Assembly (NCBI RefSeq): GCF_000429965.1
Contig: NZ_AUCW01000004.1
Coordinates: 1-64,000, forward strand
Direction: 5' to 3'
From: Desulfogranum mediterraneum DSM 13871
Lineage (GTDB): Bacteria; Desulfobacterota; Desulfobulbia; Desulfobulbales; Desulfobulbaceae
DNA: 64,000 nucleotides
Positions 36,984 to 45,998 of the stretch are shown here, one piece after another (within the stretch, counting starts at the first letter, position 1; the number at the start of each line of letters is the position of its first letter). The position numbers and the translations under genes were made by a program. Below the pieces are notes generated by a model. It searched no databases. It saw nothing but the letters and a program-made list of their open reading frames with translations, and was not told the DNA's origin.

Positions 36984-37702
36984 GCCGCCCTTCCCCACAG
37001 GGGGGCCTCTACCCTGAACCGATCTTTCGCCCTGCCGGCGACCGGGGCATGCTGATGGAGTTGGGCACAGGCATCGATCCGGAGATCAACCAAAAAATTC
37101 GCGGACTCAGCCTGGTACTGGAGCGGACAAGGCTTCAGGGAGTGGTTGAGATCATCCCCGGCTACCGCTCCCTGGCCGTGATCTACGATCCCCTCCAGAC
37201 CAAACCTGAGACCCTGCGCCAGGCCCTGCTCGCCCTCTATGATGAGTTGGAACACACCGCTCTACCCGAGGCACGGGTGGTGGAACTGCCGGTCTGTTAC
37301 GGCGGAGAATTTGGCGAGGATCTGGCCCGGGTGGCGGCCCATAACCGGCTCAGCCCGGCAGAGGTCGTCGCCATCCACTCTGCACCCCTTTACCCGGTTT
37401 ACATGATCGGTTTCACCCCTGGTTTTCCCTACCTGGGCGGGCTCTCGGAAAAGATCCACACCCCCAGACTGGCCACGCCGCGCACCCTGGTCCCGGCCGG
37501 CTCCGTGGGCATTGCCAACAGTCAGACCGGGATCTACCCCATCGCCAGTCCAGGCGGCTGGCAGCTCATCGGCAGGTGCCCCTGTCCCCTGTTTGACCCC
37601 GGACACGACCGTCCCTTCCTGCTCAAGGCCGGTGATCTCCTCAGGTTTAGCCCCATCAGCAGGGATGAGTATCTTCGTTTGCGCGGGGAGCAGCGGAAAT
37701 GA
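36980..37702 (+). CDS. pxpB: 5-oxoprolinase subunit B (allophanate hydrolase subunit 1 family)
   Basis: A 240-residue protein with the family features: LVELG-type N-terminus (RGMLMELG), LPVCYGGEFGEDLARVA, IGFTPGFPYLGGLSEKI, TPRTLVPAGSVGIA and QTGIYPIASPGGWQLIGR. Forms a complex with PxpC; the PxpBC pair acts with PxpA on 5-oxoproline. Overlaps both neighbours by ATGA, indicating tight translational coupling. Confidence 0.95.
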   Translation: MSRPSPQGGLYPEPIFRPAGDRGMLMELGTGIDPEINQKIRGLSLVLERTRLQGVVEIIPGYRSLAVIYDPLQTKPETLRQALLALYDELEHTALPEARVVELPVCYGGEFGEDLARVAAHNRLSPAEVVAIHSAPLYPVYMIGFTPGFPYLGGLSEKIHTPRLATPRTLVPAGSVGIANSQTGIYPIASPGGWQLIGRCPCPLFDPGHDRPFLLKAGDLLRFSPISRDEYLRLRGEQRK

Positions 37703-38742
37703 GCGGGGCACTGGAGATTCTTCAGCCCGGCGCCTTTACCACGGTGCAGGACCAGGGCCGCTACGGCTATCAGCAGTACGGCGTCCCCCCCTGCGGAGTC
37801 CTGGATGGGTATGCCGCCCAGCTGGCCAACCTCCTGGTCGGCAACCCGGCGGAAGCGGCCCTGCTGGAGATTACCTTTGCCGGTCCCAGCATAAGAATCC
37901 TGAGCCCCTGTGTGCTCGCCCTCACCGGGGCCGAGATGGAACTGCTCCATAACGGGCAGCACCTTGGCGGCTGGCGCTCCTTTGCAGTCCAGCCAGGAGA
38001 CCTGATCACCATGGGCATTGCCTCCAGGGGCTGCCGGGCCTACCTGGCCCTAGGCGGAGGGATCGACGTGCCCCTGGTGATGGGCAGCAGATCCTGCTAC
38101 ACCGGGGCCGGTTTTGGCGGTCATGAGGGCCGCCCCCTCAGGCAGGGGGATGTCCTCCCCCAGGGGATCCTTGACCGCGGCAACGATCCCCCCTGGGTGG
38201 AGCGGGCCATCCCCGACCCCTATATCCCGGAATACCAGACGAACTGGACCATCAGGGCCATTGCCGGGCCCCAGGAAGACTACTTCAGCCAGAGCCTGGT
38301 GACATTTTTTAACAGCGAGTTCACCGTCTCTCCCCAGGTCAACCGGATGGGCTATCGATTGGAAGGGACCAAGATCCGCCTGGATCCCGGCATGCCGGCA
38401 AGCATCATCTCGGAACCGAGCCTGCCCGGAGGCATCCAGATTCCCGAGGGCGGGGACCCGATCATTTTGCTCTCCGAGCAGACCGTCGGCGGCTATGCCA
38501 AGATCGCCACCGTGATCAGCTCAGATATCGGCAAGCTGGCCCAGGCCATGCCCGGGGACCGGATCCGTTTTCAGCAGGTCAGCGTTGAGCAGGCCCATAC
38601 GATATACCGCCGGCATGCCTCGATGCTGGCCCGGCTGAAAGAGCTGGACCTCTCGGTGCAATCATTTGCATCCATGGGAAGGGCATATTTTAACAGTGAG
38701 ATATTCAGGTCAAAGGTCAACCACTACCTGTTTCAGCTCTAA
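37699..38742 (+). CDS. pxpC: 5-oxoprolinase subunit C (allophanate hydrolase subunit 2 family)
   Basis: A 347-residue protein with TTVQDQGRYGYQQYGVPPCG near the start, RAYLALGGGIDVP, and PEGGDPIILLSEQTVGGYAK near the C-terminal third, all family signatures. ATGA overlap with pxpB. Third subunit of the ATP-dependent 5-oxoprolinase; the TRAP genes follow 135 bases downstream. Confidence 0.95.
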   Translation: MSGALEILQPGAFTTVQDQGRYGYQQYGVPPCGVLDGYAAQLANLLVGNPAEAALLEITFAGPSIRILSPCVLALTGAEMELLHNGQHLGGWRSFAVQPGDLITMGIASRGCRAYLALGGGIDVPLVMGSRSCYTGAGFGGHEGRPLRQGDVLPQGILDRGNDPPWVERAIPDPYIPEYQTNWTIRAIAGPQEDYFSQSLVTFFNSEFTVSPQVNRMGYRLEGTKIRLDPGMPASIISEPSLPGGIQIPEGGDPIILLSEQTVGGYAKIATVISSDIGKLAQAMPGDRIRFQQVSVEQAHTIYRRHASMLARLKELDLSVQSFASMGRAYFNSEIFRSKVNHYLFQL

Positions 38743-38877
38743 ACAGCTCAGGCACGGATCACGCCTGGGGAGAGCCGGTCACAGCTGACTCGACAATCCA
38801 TAGGCTTGGCCGCATCCAGCCCGGGCCCCATGACGGTAGATCCACCCACCCATCTTAAACAAGGGAGCACAAGCTCG

Positions 38878-39861
38878 ATGAAAAGATTACCCAGCGTATC
38901 CATCCTTACGGCCCTGATTCTTTTTGCAGCCCACTCGGTTTGGGCCACAGGTCCCAGCAAACTGGACCTCAATGCCGTCTACGGTGCCTCCAGCTTCCAC
39001 ACCCAGGGGGCCAGTGACTTTGCCAAACGGGTTGAAGGGTACTCCAGGGGCACGGTGCTGATCACCGTTCACCCCGGCGGCAGCCTCGGCTTCAAGGGAC
39101 CGGAACTGTTGAAGGTGGTGAAAGACGGCCAGGTAGCGATGTCTGATATTCTCATGGGGGTGGTTGCCGGCAGCTCCCATGTCTTTGGAATCAGCTCCCT
39201 GCCCCGCCTGGTCAAGTCCTATGACGAGGCCCACGCCCTCTACCTGGATGCCAAGCCCCTCTATGAGAAAGCAGCCCAAAAATGGAACCAGAAACTCCTC
39301 TACGCCGCCCCCTGGCCGCCCAGTGGACTGGTGACCAAGAAGATGATCAACAGCAGTGCCGACATCCAGGGCAGCAAGACCCGTACCTACGACAAGAATG
39401 GTGCCGAATTCCTCAAGGCCATGGGCGGGATGCCCCTGTCCATGCCCTGGGGTGAGGTCTATGCCTCCCTGCGTACCGGCATGATCGACTCGGTACTGAC
39501 CTCTACCGAGTCGGCCAAAAACGGCAAGTTCTGGGAAGTGCTCAACAACTTCAAACCCATCAACTACGCCTATCCCTTGAACATGGTCTGTATCAACCTG
39601 GATTACTGGCATGCCCTGAGCCCTGAGCAGCAGGAGGCCATGCTCAAGGCAGCTGCAGATACCGAGGCGGCCCAGTGGGCCAACTCCCAGACACGCAGTG
39701 AAGAGGCCCAGAAGATCATCGAGCAGAACGGCATCAAGGTGAGCCAGGAAGACGCGGCCTTCGCCGCCGAGCTGGATGCTGCGGCCCGGAAGATTCAGCT
39801 CAAGTTCCTCAAGAAGGCCAAGAAGGCTGAGGCGGCCCTACTCAACAGGTATCTTAACTGA
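38878..39861 (+). CDS. dctP: TRAP transporter substrate-binding protein (DctP family)
   Basis: A 327-residue exported binding protein. Signal peptide MKRLPSVSILTALILFAAHS with cleavage near VWA-TG. The body begins PSKLDLNAVYGASSFHTQGA and includes the DctP ligand-site segments (TRTYDKNGAEFLKAMGGMPL, EVYASLRTGMIDSVLT). The start at MKRLPS is chosen because it gives a proper signal peptide; an upstream in-frame start would add 24 poorly conserved residues. It lies between pxpC and dctQ in one operon, so the ligand is probably 5-oxoproline (inference). Confidence 0.9.
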   Translation: MKRLPSVSILTALILFAAHSVWATGPSKLDLNAVYGASSFHTQGASDFAKRVEGYSRGTVLITVHPGGSLGFKGPELLKVVKDGQVAMSDILMGVVAGSSHVFGISSLPRLVKSYDEAHALYLDAKPLYEKAAQKWNQKLLYAAPWPPSGLVTKKMINSSADIQGSKTRTYDKNGAEFLKAMGGMPLSMPWGEVYASLRTGMIDSVLTSTESAKNGKFWEVLNNFKPINYAYPLNMVCINLDYWHALSPEQQEAMLKAAADTEAAQWANSQTRSEEAQKIIEQNGIKVSQEDAAFAAELDAAARKIQLKFLKKAKKAEAALLNRYLN

Positions 39862-40352
39862 TGAAACGTCTGATCGCCGTGATTGAGGCATGTTCCCAGG
39901 CCGGAGGCTATCTCTCCGGCCTGTTCATGCTCCTGATTGTCCTCCTCATCGTCGTCGAGATCATCGCCCGCACCCTGTTCAACAGCTCGACCCTGATCGG
40001 CGATGAGTACAGTGCCTACTTTTTCGTGGTGGTGGTCATGGCCGGCCTGGCCTTTTCGATGAAGGAACAGGCCCACATCCGGATCTCCATCATCCGCGGC
40101 CGGCTCTCCAGGAAGGGACAGCGCTACCTGGACCTTGTGGTGCTGGCCATTGCCCTGGCCCTTTCCTGCTTTGCCCTCTATCATGCCATACTGATGACCT
40201 ACGATGTCTGGGACCTGGGCATGACCGCCGACTCCATCTCTGAAACCCCCATCTATATTCCCCAGTTGGTAATCCCTGTGGGCCTGCTGCTCTTCATCCT
40301 GCAGCTGGCAAGCGATTTCCTGAGGAGGCTGCTATCATCTCCGACCCCTTAA
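39861..40352 (+). CDS. dctQ: TRAP transporter small permease (DctQ family)
   Basis: A 163-residue four-helix membrane protein with the family motif EIIARTLFNSSTLIGDEYS and the cytoplasmic-loop stretch KEQAHIRISIIRGRLS. TGATG overlap with dctP. Helices approx. 15-37, 48-66, 88-110 and 130-152. Partners DctM in the transporter complex. Confidence 0.9.
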   Translation: MKRLIAVIEACSQAGGYLSGLFMLLIVLLIVVEIIARTLFNSSTLIGDEYSAYFFVVVVMAGLAFSMKEQAHIRISIIRGRLSRKGQRYLDLVVLAIALALSCFALYHAILMTYDVWDLGMTADSISETPIYIPQLVIPVGLLLFILQLASDFLRRLLSSPTP

Positions 40353-40378
40353 TCCTGACCATTGCCCTGTTCGGGATC

Positions 40379-41668
40379 ATGTTTCTCCTGCTGCTCTCCG
40401 GTCTGTGGATCGGCTTCTCCCTGATGGCCTCAGGACTTGCCGGAATGTTGCTCTTCCAGCTCAACCTGCCGCCCACCATCTCCATCTGGGACAAGATCGG
40501 CGGCCTCCTGGCCAACTCCATCTGGAACAGCACCAACTCCTGGTCACTGACCGCCCTGCCGCTGTTCATCCTGATGGGCGAGATCCTCTACCGAACCCAG
40601 ATCTCCACCCGCCTGCTCAACGGCCTCCAGCCCTGGCTCGCCAACATCCCGGGTCGGCTGCTCCACATCAACGTGGTGGCCTGTTCCCTGTTTGCAGCGG
40701 TCTCAGGTTCCAGTGCCGCAACCACGGCTACGGTGGGCAAGATCACCCTGGACGAACTCTCCAAACGGGGCTATGACCGGGGGATTGCCATCGGTTCCCT
40801 GGCCGGTGCCGGAACCCTGGGCTTCCTGATCCCGCCCAGCCTGATCATGATCATCTACGGGATCCTCTCAGACACCTCCATCGGCAAGCTGTTTATTGCC
40901 GGGATCATCCCCGGACTGCTGCTGGCCTCGGCCTATGCGATCTACATCGTGATCCGGGCCCTGCTCAACCCGGCGGTCATGCCCGAGGAGGAGGAACATT
41001 ATACCTTCAGGGAAAAGCTCCGCTCCTCCAGGGAGCTCTTTCCGGTCCTGCTGCTGATCGTCATCGTCCTGGGCGGTATCTACCTGGGGATAACCACCCC
41101 CACCGAGGCGGCCGCCATCGGGGTGGTGGGCGCCTTTGGCCTGGCGCTCTGGTTCAGGAACCTGACCCTGGCCAACTTCCGGGAGGCCGTCCTCTCTGCG
41201 GTCAAGACCACCTCCATGATCTCCTTTATCATCGTGGGCGCCGCCTTCCTCTCCCAGGTTGTGGGCTTTGTCGGCATTGCCCGGGCACTGAGCCTCTATA
41301 TTTCAGGGCTTGGTCTCTCGCCCTACCTGCTGATCGTGGTGGTGGCCGTGATGTACCTGATCCTGGGGATGATCCTGGACGGAATCTCCATCGTTGTGAT
41401 GACCCTGCCCATTGTCCTGCCCATCATCGTGGCCGCAGGCTTCGAACCCCTCTGGTTCGGGATCTTTCTGGTCTTCATGGTGGAGCTCTCCCAGATCACC
41501 CCGCCGGTGGGATTCAGCATCTTTGTAATCGAGGGGATCTCCGGAGAAAGAGTGGGCAATATCCTCAAGGCCACCTTCCCCTTTTTCCTGATCATGATCC
41601 TGATGGTGATCCTGATCACCGCCGCACCAGAGATCGTCTCCTTTCTGCCCAACAAGATGGTTGAATAG
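40379..41668 (+). CDS. dctM: TRAP transporter large permease (DctM family)
   Basis: A 429-residue large permease from the first ATG, with about 11 helices. Family motifs: VSGSSAATTATVGKITLDEL, TLGFLIPPSLIMIIYGIL, TTPTEAAAIGVVG and ELSQITPPVGFSIFVIEG. The reading frame and DctM-like sequence (ISDPLILTIALFG) extend 15 codons upstream, to an ATC at 40334 that stands exactly behind an excellent Shine-Dalgarno TGAGGAGG (40321-40328); the ATG at 40379 has none. A non-canonical ATC start or a decayed ATG is possible. End of the pxpABC-dctPQM operon. Confidence 0.9.
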   Translation: MFLLLLSGLWIGFSLMASGLAGMLLFQLNLPPTISIWDKIGGLLANSIWNSTNSWSLTALPLFILMGEILYRTQISTRLLNGLQPWLANIPGRLLHINVVACSLFAAVSGSSAATTATVGKITLDELSKRGYDRGIAIGSLAGAGTLGFLIPPSLIMIIYGILSDTSIGKLFIAGIIPGLLLASAYAIYIVIRALLNPAVMPEEEEHYTFREKLRSSRELFPVLLLIVIVLGGIYLGITTPTEAAAIGVVGAFGLALWFRNLTLANFREAVLSAVKTTSMISFIIVGAAFLSQVVGFVGIARALSLYISGLGLSPYLLIVVVAVMYLILGMILDGISIVVMTLPIVLPIIVAAGFEPLWFGIFLVFMVELSQITPPVGFSIFVIEGISGERVGNILKATFPFFLIMILMVILITAAPEIVSFLPNKMVE

Positions 41669-41832
41669 CCCGGTCCGCCCGTGAGGGGCAGCACAGCTCA
41701 CCCGGGCTGCGCTGTCCCTCTTCTTTTCCCTGGCCTGCCCCGCGCCTTTGCCGGTTCCCCGGAAAAGGGGATAAGATCCTGACAACGGCCACCGGAAGCC
41801 AGCCACTCTATCAGGGTGCTCTCCGCCTCCCC

Positions 41833-42582
41833 TCAGCTGAGCTGAAAGAGCAGACGCAGGCCAAGCAGCAGGAGGACAACCCCCAGGATCCTTCTCACGG
41901 TTCCAGGACGCATCCGCTGGTGCATCACCATGGTTCCCAGATAGCCGCCGCACCAGGCGCTGAGTCCGGCCACCGCCAGAATCGTCCACGACACCGATCC
42001 CATGGCCAGGTAGGTCAGAAAGGCGGAAAACGAAGAAAAGGGCACGGCAAAGGCGGTGATCGTGGTCACCTTTTTCGGATGCACCCCCTGAATGATCAAG
42101 AGCGGCGAAATCACCCCTCCCCCGCCCACACCCAGCAAACCGGAGAAAAATCCAGCCGCCACCCCCACCAGCAGGCGCCCGAACAGGGAGAGGTCCTCGC
42201 GGTAACGATCGCTGTGGCTGGCCCCCTTGAAAAAGAGAATCATCATCCCTGAGAAGAAGAGAAAGGCGATAAAGACCAGCAGCACCGCACGGGCAGATAC
42301 CTGGTGCCCCACCAGGGCGCCAACCGGAGCCAGGAGCGCAGAGGCAAGAATGATGGGCAGCCCCAGGCGATAATCCAGCCGCTTCTGCCTGATGTTGGAA
42401 AAGGTGGCGCCCAGCATGCTGACCCCGTTGACAAAGAGGCCGATGGGCCTGGCCTGGATAAAGGGAATCCCCAACCAGGTGAGGACCGGAATCAGGACCA
42501 GGGCCGAGCCCACTCCCCCCAGGGCAAAGACAAAACTCAGGCCAAAGGAGAGCAGGGCGACGATAAGGGTTAGGAAATCCAT
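41833..42582 (-). CDS. TauE/SafE family permease
   Basis: A 249-residue membrane protein with about eight helices arranged as two repeats, each with the family GGVGS-type loop: ALGGVGSALVLIPVL near residue 22 and GLLGVGGGGVISPLLIIQG near 150. TauE/SafE permeases move sulfite, sulfoacetate or related anions. Start at MDFLTLIV (the 17 residues upstream in frame are not family-like). Follows a rhodanese gene and an ArsR regulator on the same strand, suggesting inorganic or organic sulfur handling. Confidence 0.88.
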   Translation of the reverse strand: MDFLTLIVALLSFGLSFVFALGGVGSALVLIPVLTWLGIPFIQARPIGLFVNGVSMLGATFSNIRQKRLDYRLGLPIILASALLAPVGALVGHQVSARAVLLVFIAFLFFSGMMILFFKGASHSDRYREDLSLFGRLLVGVAAGFFSGLLGVGGGGVISPLLIIQGVHPKKVTTITAFAVPFSSFSAFLTYLAMGSVSWTILAVAGLSAWCGGYLGTMVMHQRMRPGTVRRILGVVLLLLGLRLLFQLS

Positions 42583-42648
42583 AGACTCCTGCAGGAAAAA
42601 AGGGATAGGGGATGGCCACAACTTGTTCTCCAAAGAGCGAAGAAAAGG

Positions 42649-43041
42649 TCACCTCTTTGCAAGGGGACCCGGCTTAAAGGCCAGGACCATCTCTTCCAGG
42701 GGCACGCTCAGCCCCTTGACCTCTGCAAAGCCCTTGGCCTTAAGATAGGTGTAGGCCACGGCAGCTCGAAAGATCGAGGAGCAGAAGGCGACAATGCACC
42801 TCTCCTGAGGCAGCTCATCCAGACGGCTGGGCAGCTTCTTAAGGGGGATATGGCAGGCAAAGGGGAAGGCTACAAGGGCAGCCTCCTGGTCTGAACGGAC
42901 ATCGAGAAAATAATAGTGCTCATCTCCCAGGCACCGATGAAGGCCGTCAAGCCCCATTGCATGTTCGCCCCTGCCTAAAAAGTCAAAATCCATCGCCGCG
43001 ACTACCCGATCCAACTGGTCCAACTGGTTCAACTGGTTCAT
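42649..43041 (-). CDS. Rhodanese-like domain protein
   Basis: A 130-residue single-domain rhodanese. Residues 30-125 carry the fold: YYFLDVRSDQEAALVAFP, the catalytic-loop Cys in CIVAFCSSIFRAAVAYTYLK, and the typical final GFAEVKGLSVPLEEM. Rhodaneses transfer sulfane sulfur; with the TauE-like permease it may relay sulfur between cytoplasm and exporter (inference). Start at MNQLNQ, before which lies an unprotein-like extension. Confidence 0.85.
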   Translation of the reverse strand: MNQLNQLDQLDRVVAAMDFDFLGRGEHAMGLDGLHRCLGDEHYYFLDVRSDQEAALVAFPFACHIPLKKLPSRLDELPQERCIVAFCSSIFRAAVAYTYLKAKGFAEVKGLSVPLEEMVLAFKPGPLAKR

Positions 43042-43190
43042 TCTCTGCTTCTCCTTGATCAAAAATTTTCTACCCTGACGGCTACGGCCCCTCAGGAATG
43101 GGGCAGACGGGCACGACCCAGCCAACCTCTCCCAAGACCGCTGCAAACAAGGTTATTTGGCAAAACAACCAAACAAAACCCAAAAAAAAA

Positions 43191-43511
43191 TCACTCCAGC
43201 AACTCTGCCTGTTCCTTGATACCGGCCTCAATCACCGCCTCAACACAGGGCATATACTTGAGAATACAGGGTACCTTCAGGCGATAGTAGACCATCTTGC
43301 CGCGTTTCTGGCCGGCAATGACCCCGGCCTCCTTGAGGACGGAGAGATGCTTTGAGATGGTGGAAAAATCTGCCTCAAGGGGCTCTGCCAACTCACAGAC
43401 ACACTTCTCACCATCAGCCAACTGTTCCGCCAGCCAGAGCCGGGTCGGATGCCCCAGGGCCTTGAGCACCTTGGCCTTGGCCTCGATGAGTGCTTTTTGT
43501 TTTCCCTTCAT
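43191..43511 (-). CDS. ArsR family metalloregulator or sulfur-responsive repressor
   Basis: A 106-residue winged-helix repressor. HTH with DFSTISKHLSVLKEAGVI and wing QKRGKMVYYRL. The alpha3 region carries EKCVCEL, the CXC arrangement of arsenite-type ArsR sensors, and two more Cys near the C-terminus (PCILKYMPC). Related Cys-based members sense persulfide or metalloids. Precedes rhodanese and permease genes, so a sulfur role is as likely as arsenic. A minus-strand promoter TTGACA (43561-43556), 17-base spacer, TAGCAG (43538-43533) lies just upstream. Start supported by GGAG. Confidence 0.88.
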   Translation of the reverse strand: MKGKQKALIEAKAKVLKALGHPTRLWLAEQLADGEKCVCELAEPLEADFSTISKHLSVLKEAGVIAGQKRGKMVYYRLKVPCILKYMPCVEAVIEAGIKEQAELLE

Positions 43512-43532
43512 AGCCGCTCCATGATGGTTCAG

Positions 43533-43561
43533 CTGCTAATGTACAAAGCCGAGTCTGTCAA
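43533..43561 (-). promoter_or_regulatory. Promoter of the arsR-rhodanese-permease operon
   Basis: TTGACA, 17-base spacer, TAGCAG; about 22 bases from the -10 to the arsR ATG, so the repressor site should overlap it. Confidence 0.45.
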
Positions 43562-43684
43562 GAGAAATCGGCGCACCACGCATGCCAGAAAGGGCCCTGC
43601 ATAATGCTCTCTGGCCCATTGAGCCTGCGCAGGAAAAATCGGCATAACCTGCAAGGAAATTTTGGATAAAAACGGTATTATTTA

Positions 43685-43713
43685 TTGACCAGCTATTGCG
43701 ATACCAGTAATAC
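43685..43713 (+). promoter_or_regulatory. Sigma-70 promoter of the membrane sensor gene
   Basis: TTGACC (43685-43690), 17-base spacer, TAATAC (43708-43713), 98 bases upstream of the sensor ATG. Good match to consensus. Confidence 0.55.
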
Positions 43714-43810
43714 CTAGTTCTGCTCCGGCAGGACCGTCCTGCTGACTGCGGGCCGATTGCAGAGAAGTTGACGGCCGCAGGCCCTGTAACGTATTTGAGG
43801 GAACACTGGT

Positions 43811-45793
43811 ATGCATTCTTTTTTAGGCAAGGTAGAACTAAGAAAGCTCTTCCCCACCGTAACCCTGGTGGTGGTGGTCCTGCTTGCGGCAGTCACCGTC
43901 CTGGGCATCCAACAGTATCACCGTTACGGTCACTGCGAAGAGATCCTCTCCCGCTCCGATCAGATCATCTTCCAGTTCACCTCCATCAAAGAACACCTCA
44001 ACGAGTCCCTGGTGGCCGGCAAGACCATCAATGCCCGCAAGGCCGGTGACGAGCTCCTCGGTTTTGAGCGGGAATTGAAGAGTATCAGCGACGATATCGC
44101 CATCCCCGAAGAGTTCAAGATCTCCTTTCTCTCCCAGGTGGATCTCATGGGCCTGGTGGTTCAGCTCCGGGCCATCAGCGATTCCAGCTCGAGCCTGAGC
44201 ATCGAGCAGTTGGGCAGGCTGACCACCTCCCTGAACCATATCAGCAACTACCTCCTCCAATTCCACACCCTCCTGGATGAGCACACCCGCTCTCTCCTCC
44301 TGGGACTCTATAACGTTATCATCGGCTCCCTGGCCCTGATCCTCTTCCTCACCAGTACAGTCCTCCTCCTGATCCATCGCAGCGTGGCGGTACCCATCAT
44401 GCGCCTGGCAACCACCATCGTCTCTCCTGCAGAGGAGGCGGCTCACGGCCCCTTAAAGGCCGGGACCCTGCCGGCATCGGTCCAGTCGCTGACCAGCCAC
44501 CTCCACCGGCAACAGGCACGGCAGCGACAACTGGACCATTTCCGGATCTGCCTCAACAATCTCCTCCAGACCCTGCCAGAGTCCTTTGACCACCAGGATG
44601 ACTGGGAGACCCTCTGCTCGGTGCTGCAAACCAATCCCGACTACTTCCTGGTCTGGGTAGGCCAGTACCCCCATCAGGGACACGTTCCCACCCCTATCAC
44701 CGGCTGTGGCTGTGTCTCCAGTTCTCCCAGCCAGTGTCGACAGACCATCGAACATTTCATCGAGTTCTGCCATCAGGAAGGCAGCCTCTGTGACAGCGCC
44801 CGCAAGGCCTTGGACACAGAGGCCACCGCCATTGTTCAGACCAGCTACGACGGGATCCCTCTCTCCCTGCGCAAGGCACTGGCCCTTGAGAGCCAGAGCG
44901 TGGTCAGCGCTTCCTTCCCCATCAACGGTCCCAACGGAGACGTTGATACCATTGTCACGGTCTACCGCAGTGAAGGCGGCTCGTTCAGTGATCTCGAGGT
45001 CAGCGCCCTCGAATTCCTCTGCCTCCACATCGGTCAGCTCCGCAGGCAGCACCAAGCAAGGGCCCAGACCCCGGACCGCCCTGAAACGGCGCCCGTTCCG
45101 GCTGAGCTCTACAGTCTTGCCATAGCCGGTGAACTCTCCAGCTCCATGGCCCATGAGATAACCAACCTCTCCAACGGCAGCCTCAACTACGCCCAGGCCC
45201 TGGTCGATCTCAACACCGCTTGCGGGGAGCGGGAAGACGAGTTGCTGCTCCTGGAGAAACTCCATGGCGAAGAACGAAAAATTTCCCGGCTGGCCGCAGA
45301 TTTCAACCAACTGGTCAGCCCGGAACCGACTGCAGTGGCAGGCTGTTCCCCGGAGCGCCTGATCACCTCCATTCAGCACCTGGTTCAGGGACGCTTCAGG
45401 CAGAAGAGGATCGTCCTGAAGACCGCCCTTGCCCAGGATCTTCCCAGGCTGAGCGGACCTCTGATCGAGATCCAGGTGGTTCTCCTTACCCTGATCCACC
45501 AGGCAGAAGCCAACCTGAGCGCCCTTGCCAGAGGCGAGGATGAGGCAAGGATCGAGCTCAGCGCAGCTCCGGGTAGCGGAACCAAGCCGGAGCTGTGCAT
45601 TAGCATCTCGCCCCTGGATATGGAGACAGCCCCGGCAGGAGATCCTCTTCCCCCCTGGCCATCCCTGTCCAGCTGTAGAGCCATGGTGGCACGCTTCAAC
45701 GGCAAACTGCAGCAACAGGGGGAAACCACAGGGACCCTGCCCCGAACCAGCTTGCTGATTCCCCTGGATCCCTCGGTGCTCCCTCCCGGCTGA
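43811..45793 (+). CDS. Membrane sensor with GAF domain and degenerate histidine-kinase module
   Basis: A 660-residue protein. TM helix 1 (about 15-35), periplasmic helical sensor domain (about 36-168), TM helix 2 (about 170-192), a HAMP-like region, a GAF-like domain (about 255-415) with several Cys (CGCVSSSPSQC), then a HisKA-like helix with SMAHEITNLSNGSLNYAQAL (His near 446). The expected HATPase region is present in length but I see no convincing N, G1 or G2 box, so ATP binding and kinase activity are doubtful. It stands directly upstream of the sigma-54 cytochrome locus and may sense redox or ligand for the sigma-54 activator at 50645 (inference). Confidence 0.8.
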   Translation: MHSFLGKVELRKLFPTVTLVVVVLLAAVTVLGIQQYHRYGHCEEILSRSDQIIFQFTSIKEHLNESLVAGKTINARKAGDELLGFERELKSISDDIAIPEEFKISFLSQVDLMGLVVQLRAISDSSSSLSIEQLGRLTTSLNHISNYLLQFHTLLDEHTRSLLLGLYNVIIGSLALILFLTSTVLLLIHRSVAVPIMRLATTIVSPAEEAAHGPLKAGTLPASVQSLTSHLHRQQARQRQLDHFRICLNNLLQTLPESFDHQDDWETLCSVLQTNPDYFLVWVGQYPHQGHVPTPITGCGCVSSSPSQCRQTIEHFIEFCHQEGSLCDSARKALDTEATAIVQTSYDGIPLSLRKALALESQSVVSASFPINGPNGDVDTIVTVYRSEGGSFSDLEVSALEFLCLHIGQLRRQHQARAQTPDRPETAPVPAELYSLAIAGELSSSMAHEITNLSNGSLNYAQALVDLNTACGEREDELLLLEKLHGEERKISRLAADFNQLVSPEPTAVAGCSPERLITSIQHLVQGRFRQKRIVLKTALAQDLPRLSGPLIEIQVVLLTLIHQAEANLSALARGEDEARIELSAAPGSGTKPELCISISPLDMETAPAGDPLPPWPSLSSCRAMVARFNGKLQQQGETTGTLPRTSLLIPLDPSVLPPG

Positions 45794-45823
45794 AGCTGCT
45801 GAAGCTGCTGAAGCTGCTGAAGC
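45791..45823 (+). repeat. Nine-base tandem repeat at the sensor stop codon
   Basis: TGAAGCTGC repeated three times followed by TGAAGC. The first TGA is the stop codon of the membrane sensor gene, so slippage would leave the protein end unchanged. Confidence 0.75.
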
Positions 45824-45998
45824 GAATGATACGGCTGAAACAGATCCCGAGGCAGCCCCTCCCCGCTCAATCCCGTCCCTGTCAAAGACACTCCTTCCCC
45901 ACCGCTCCAGGCTTGCCCGCCTGAACAGCACTTCGCCGGGCAAGTTCCCTGCCAACACCCTCCCTGCTCCTCCTGTCAGCGCATCCCTTCTGATTTTA

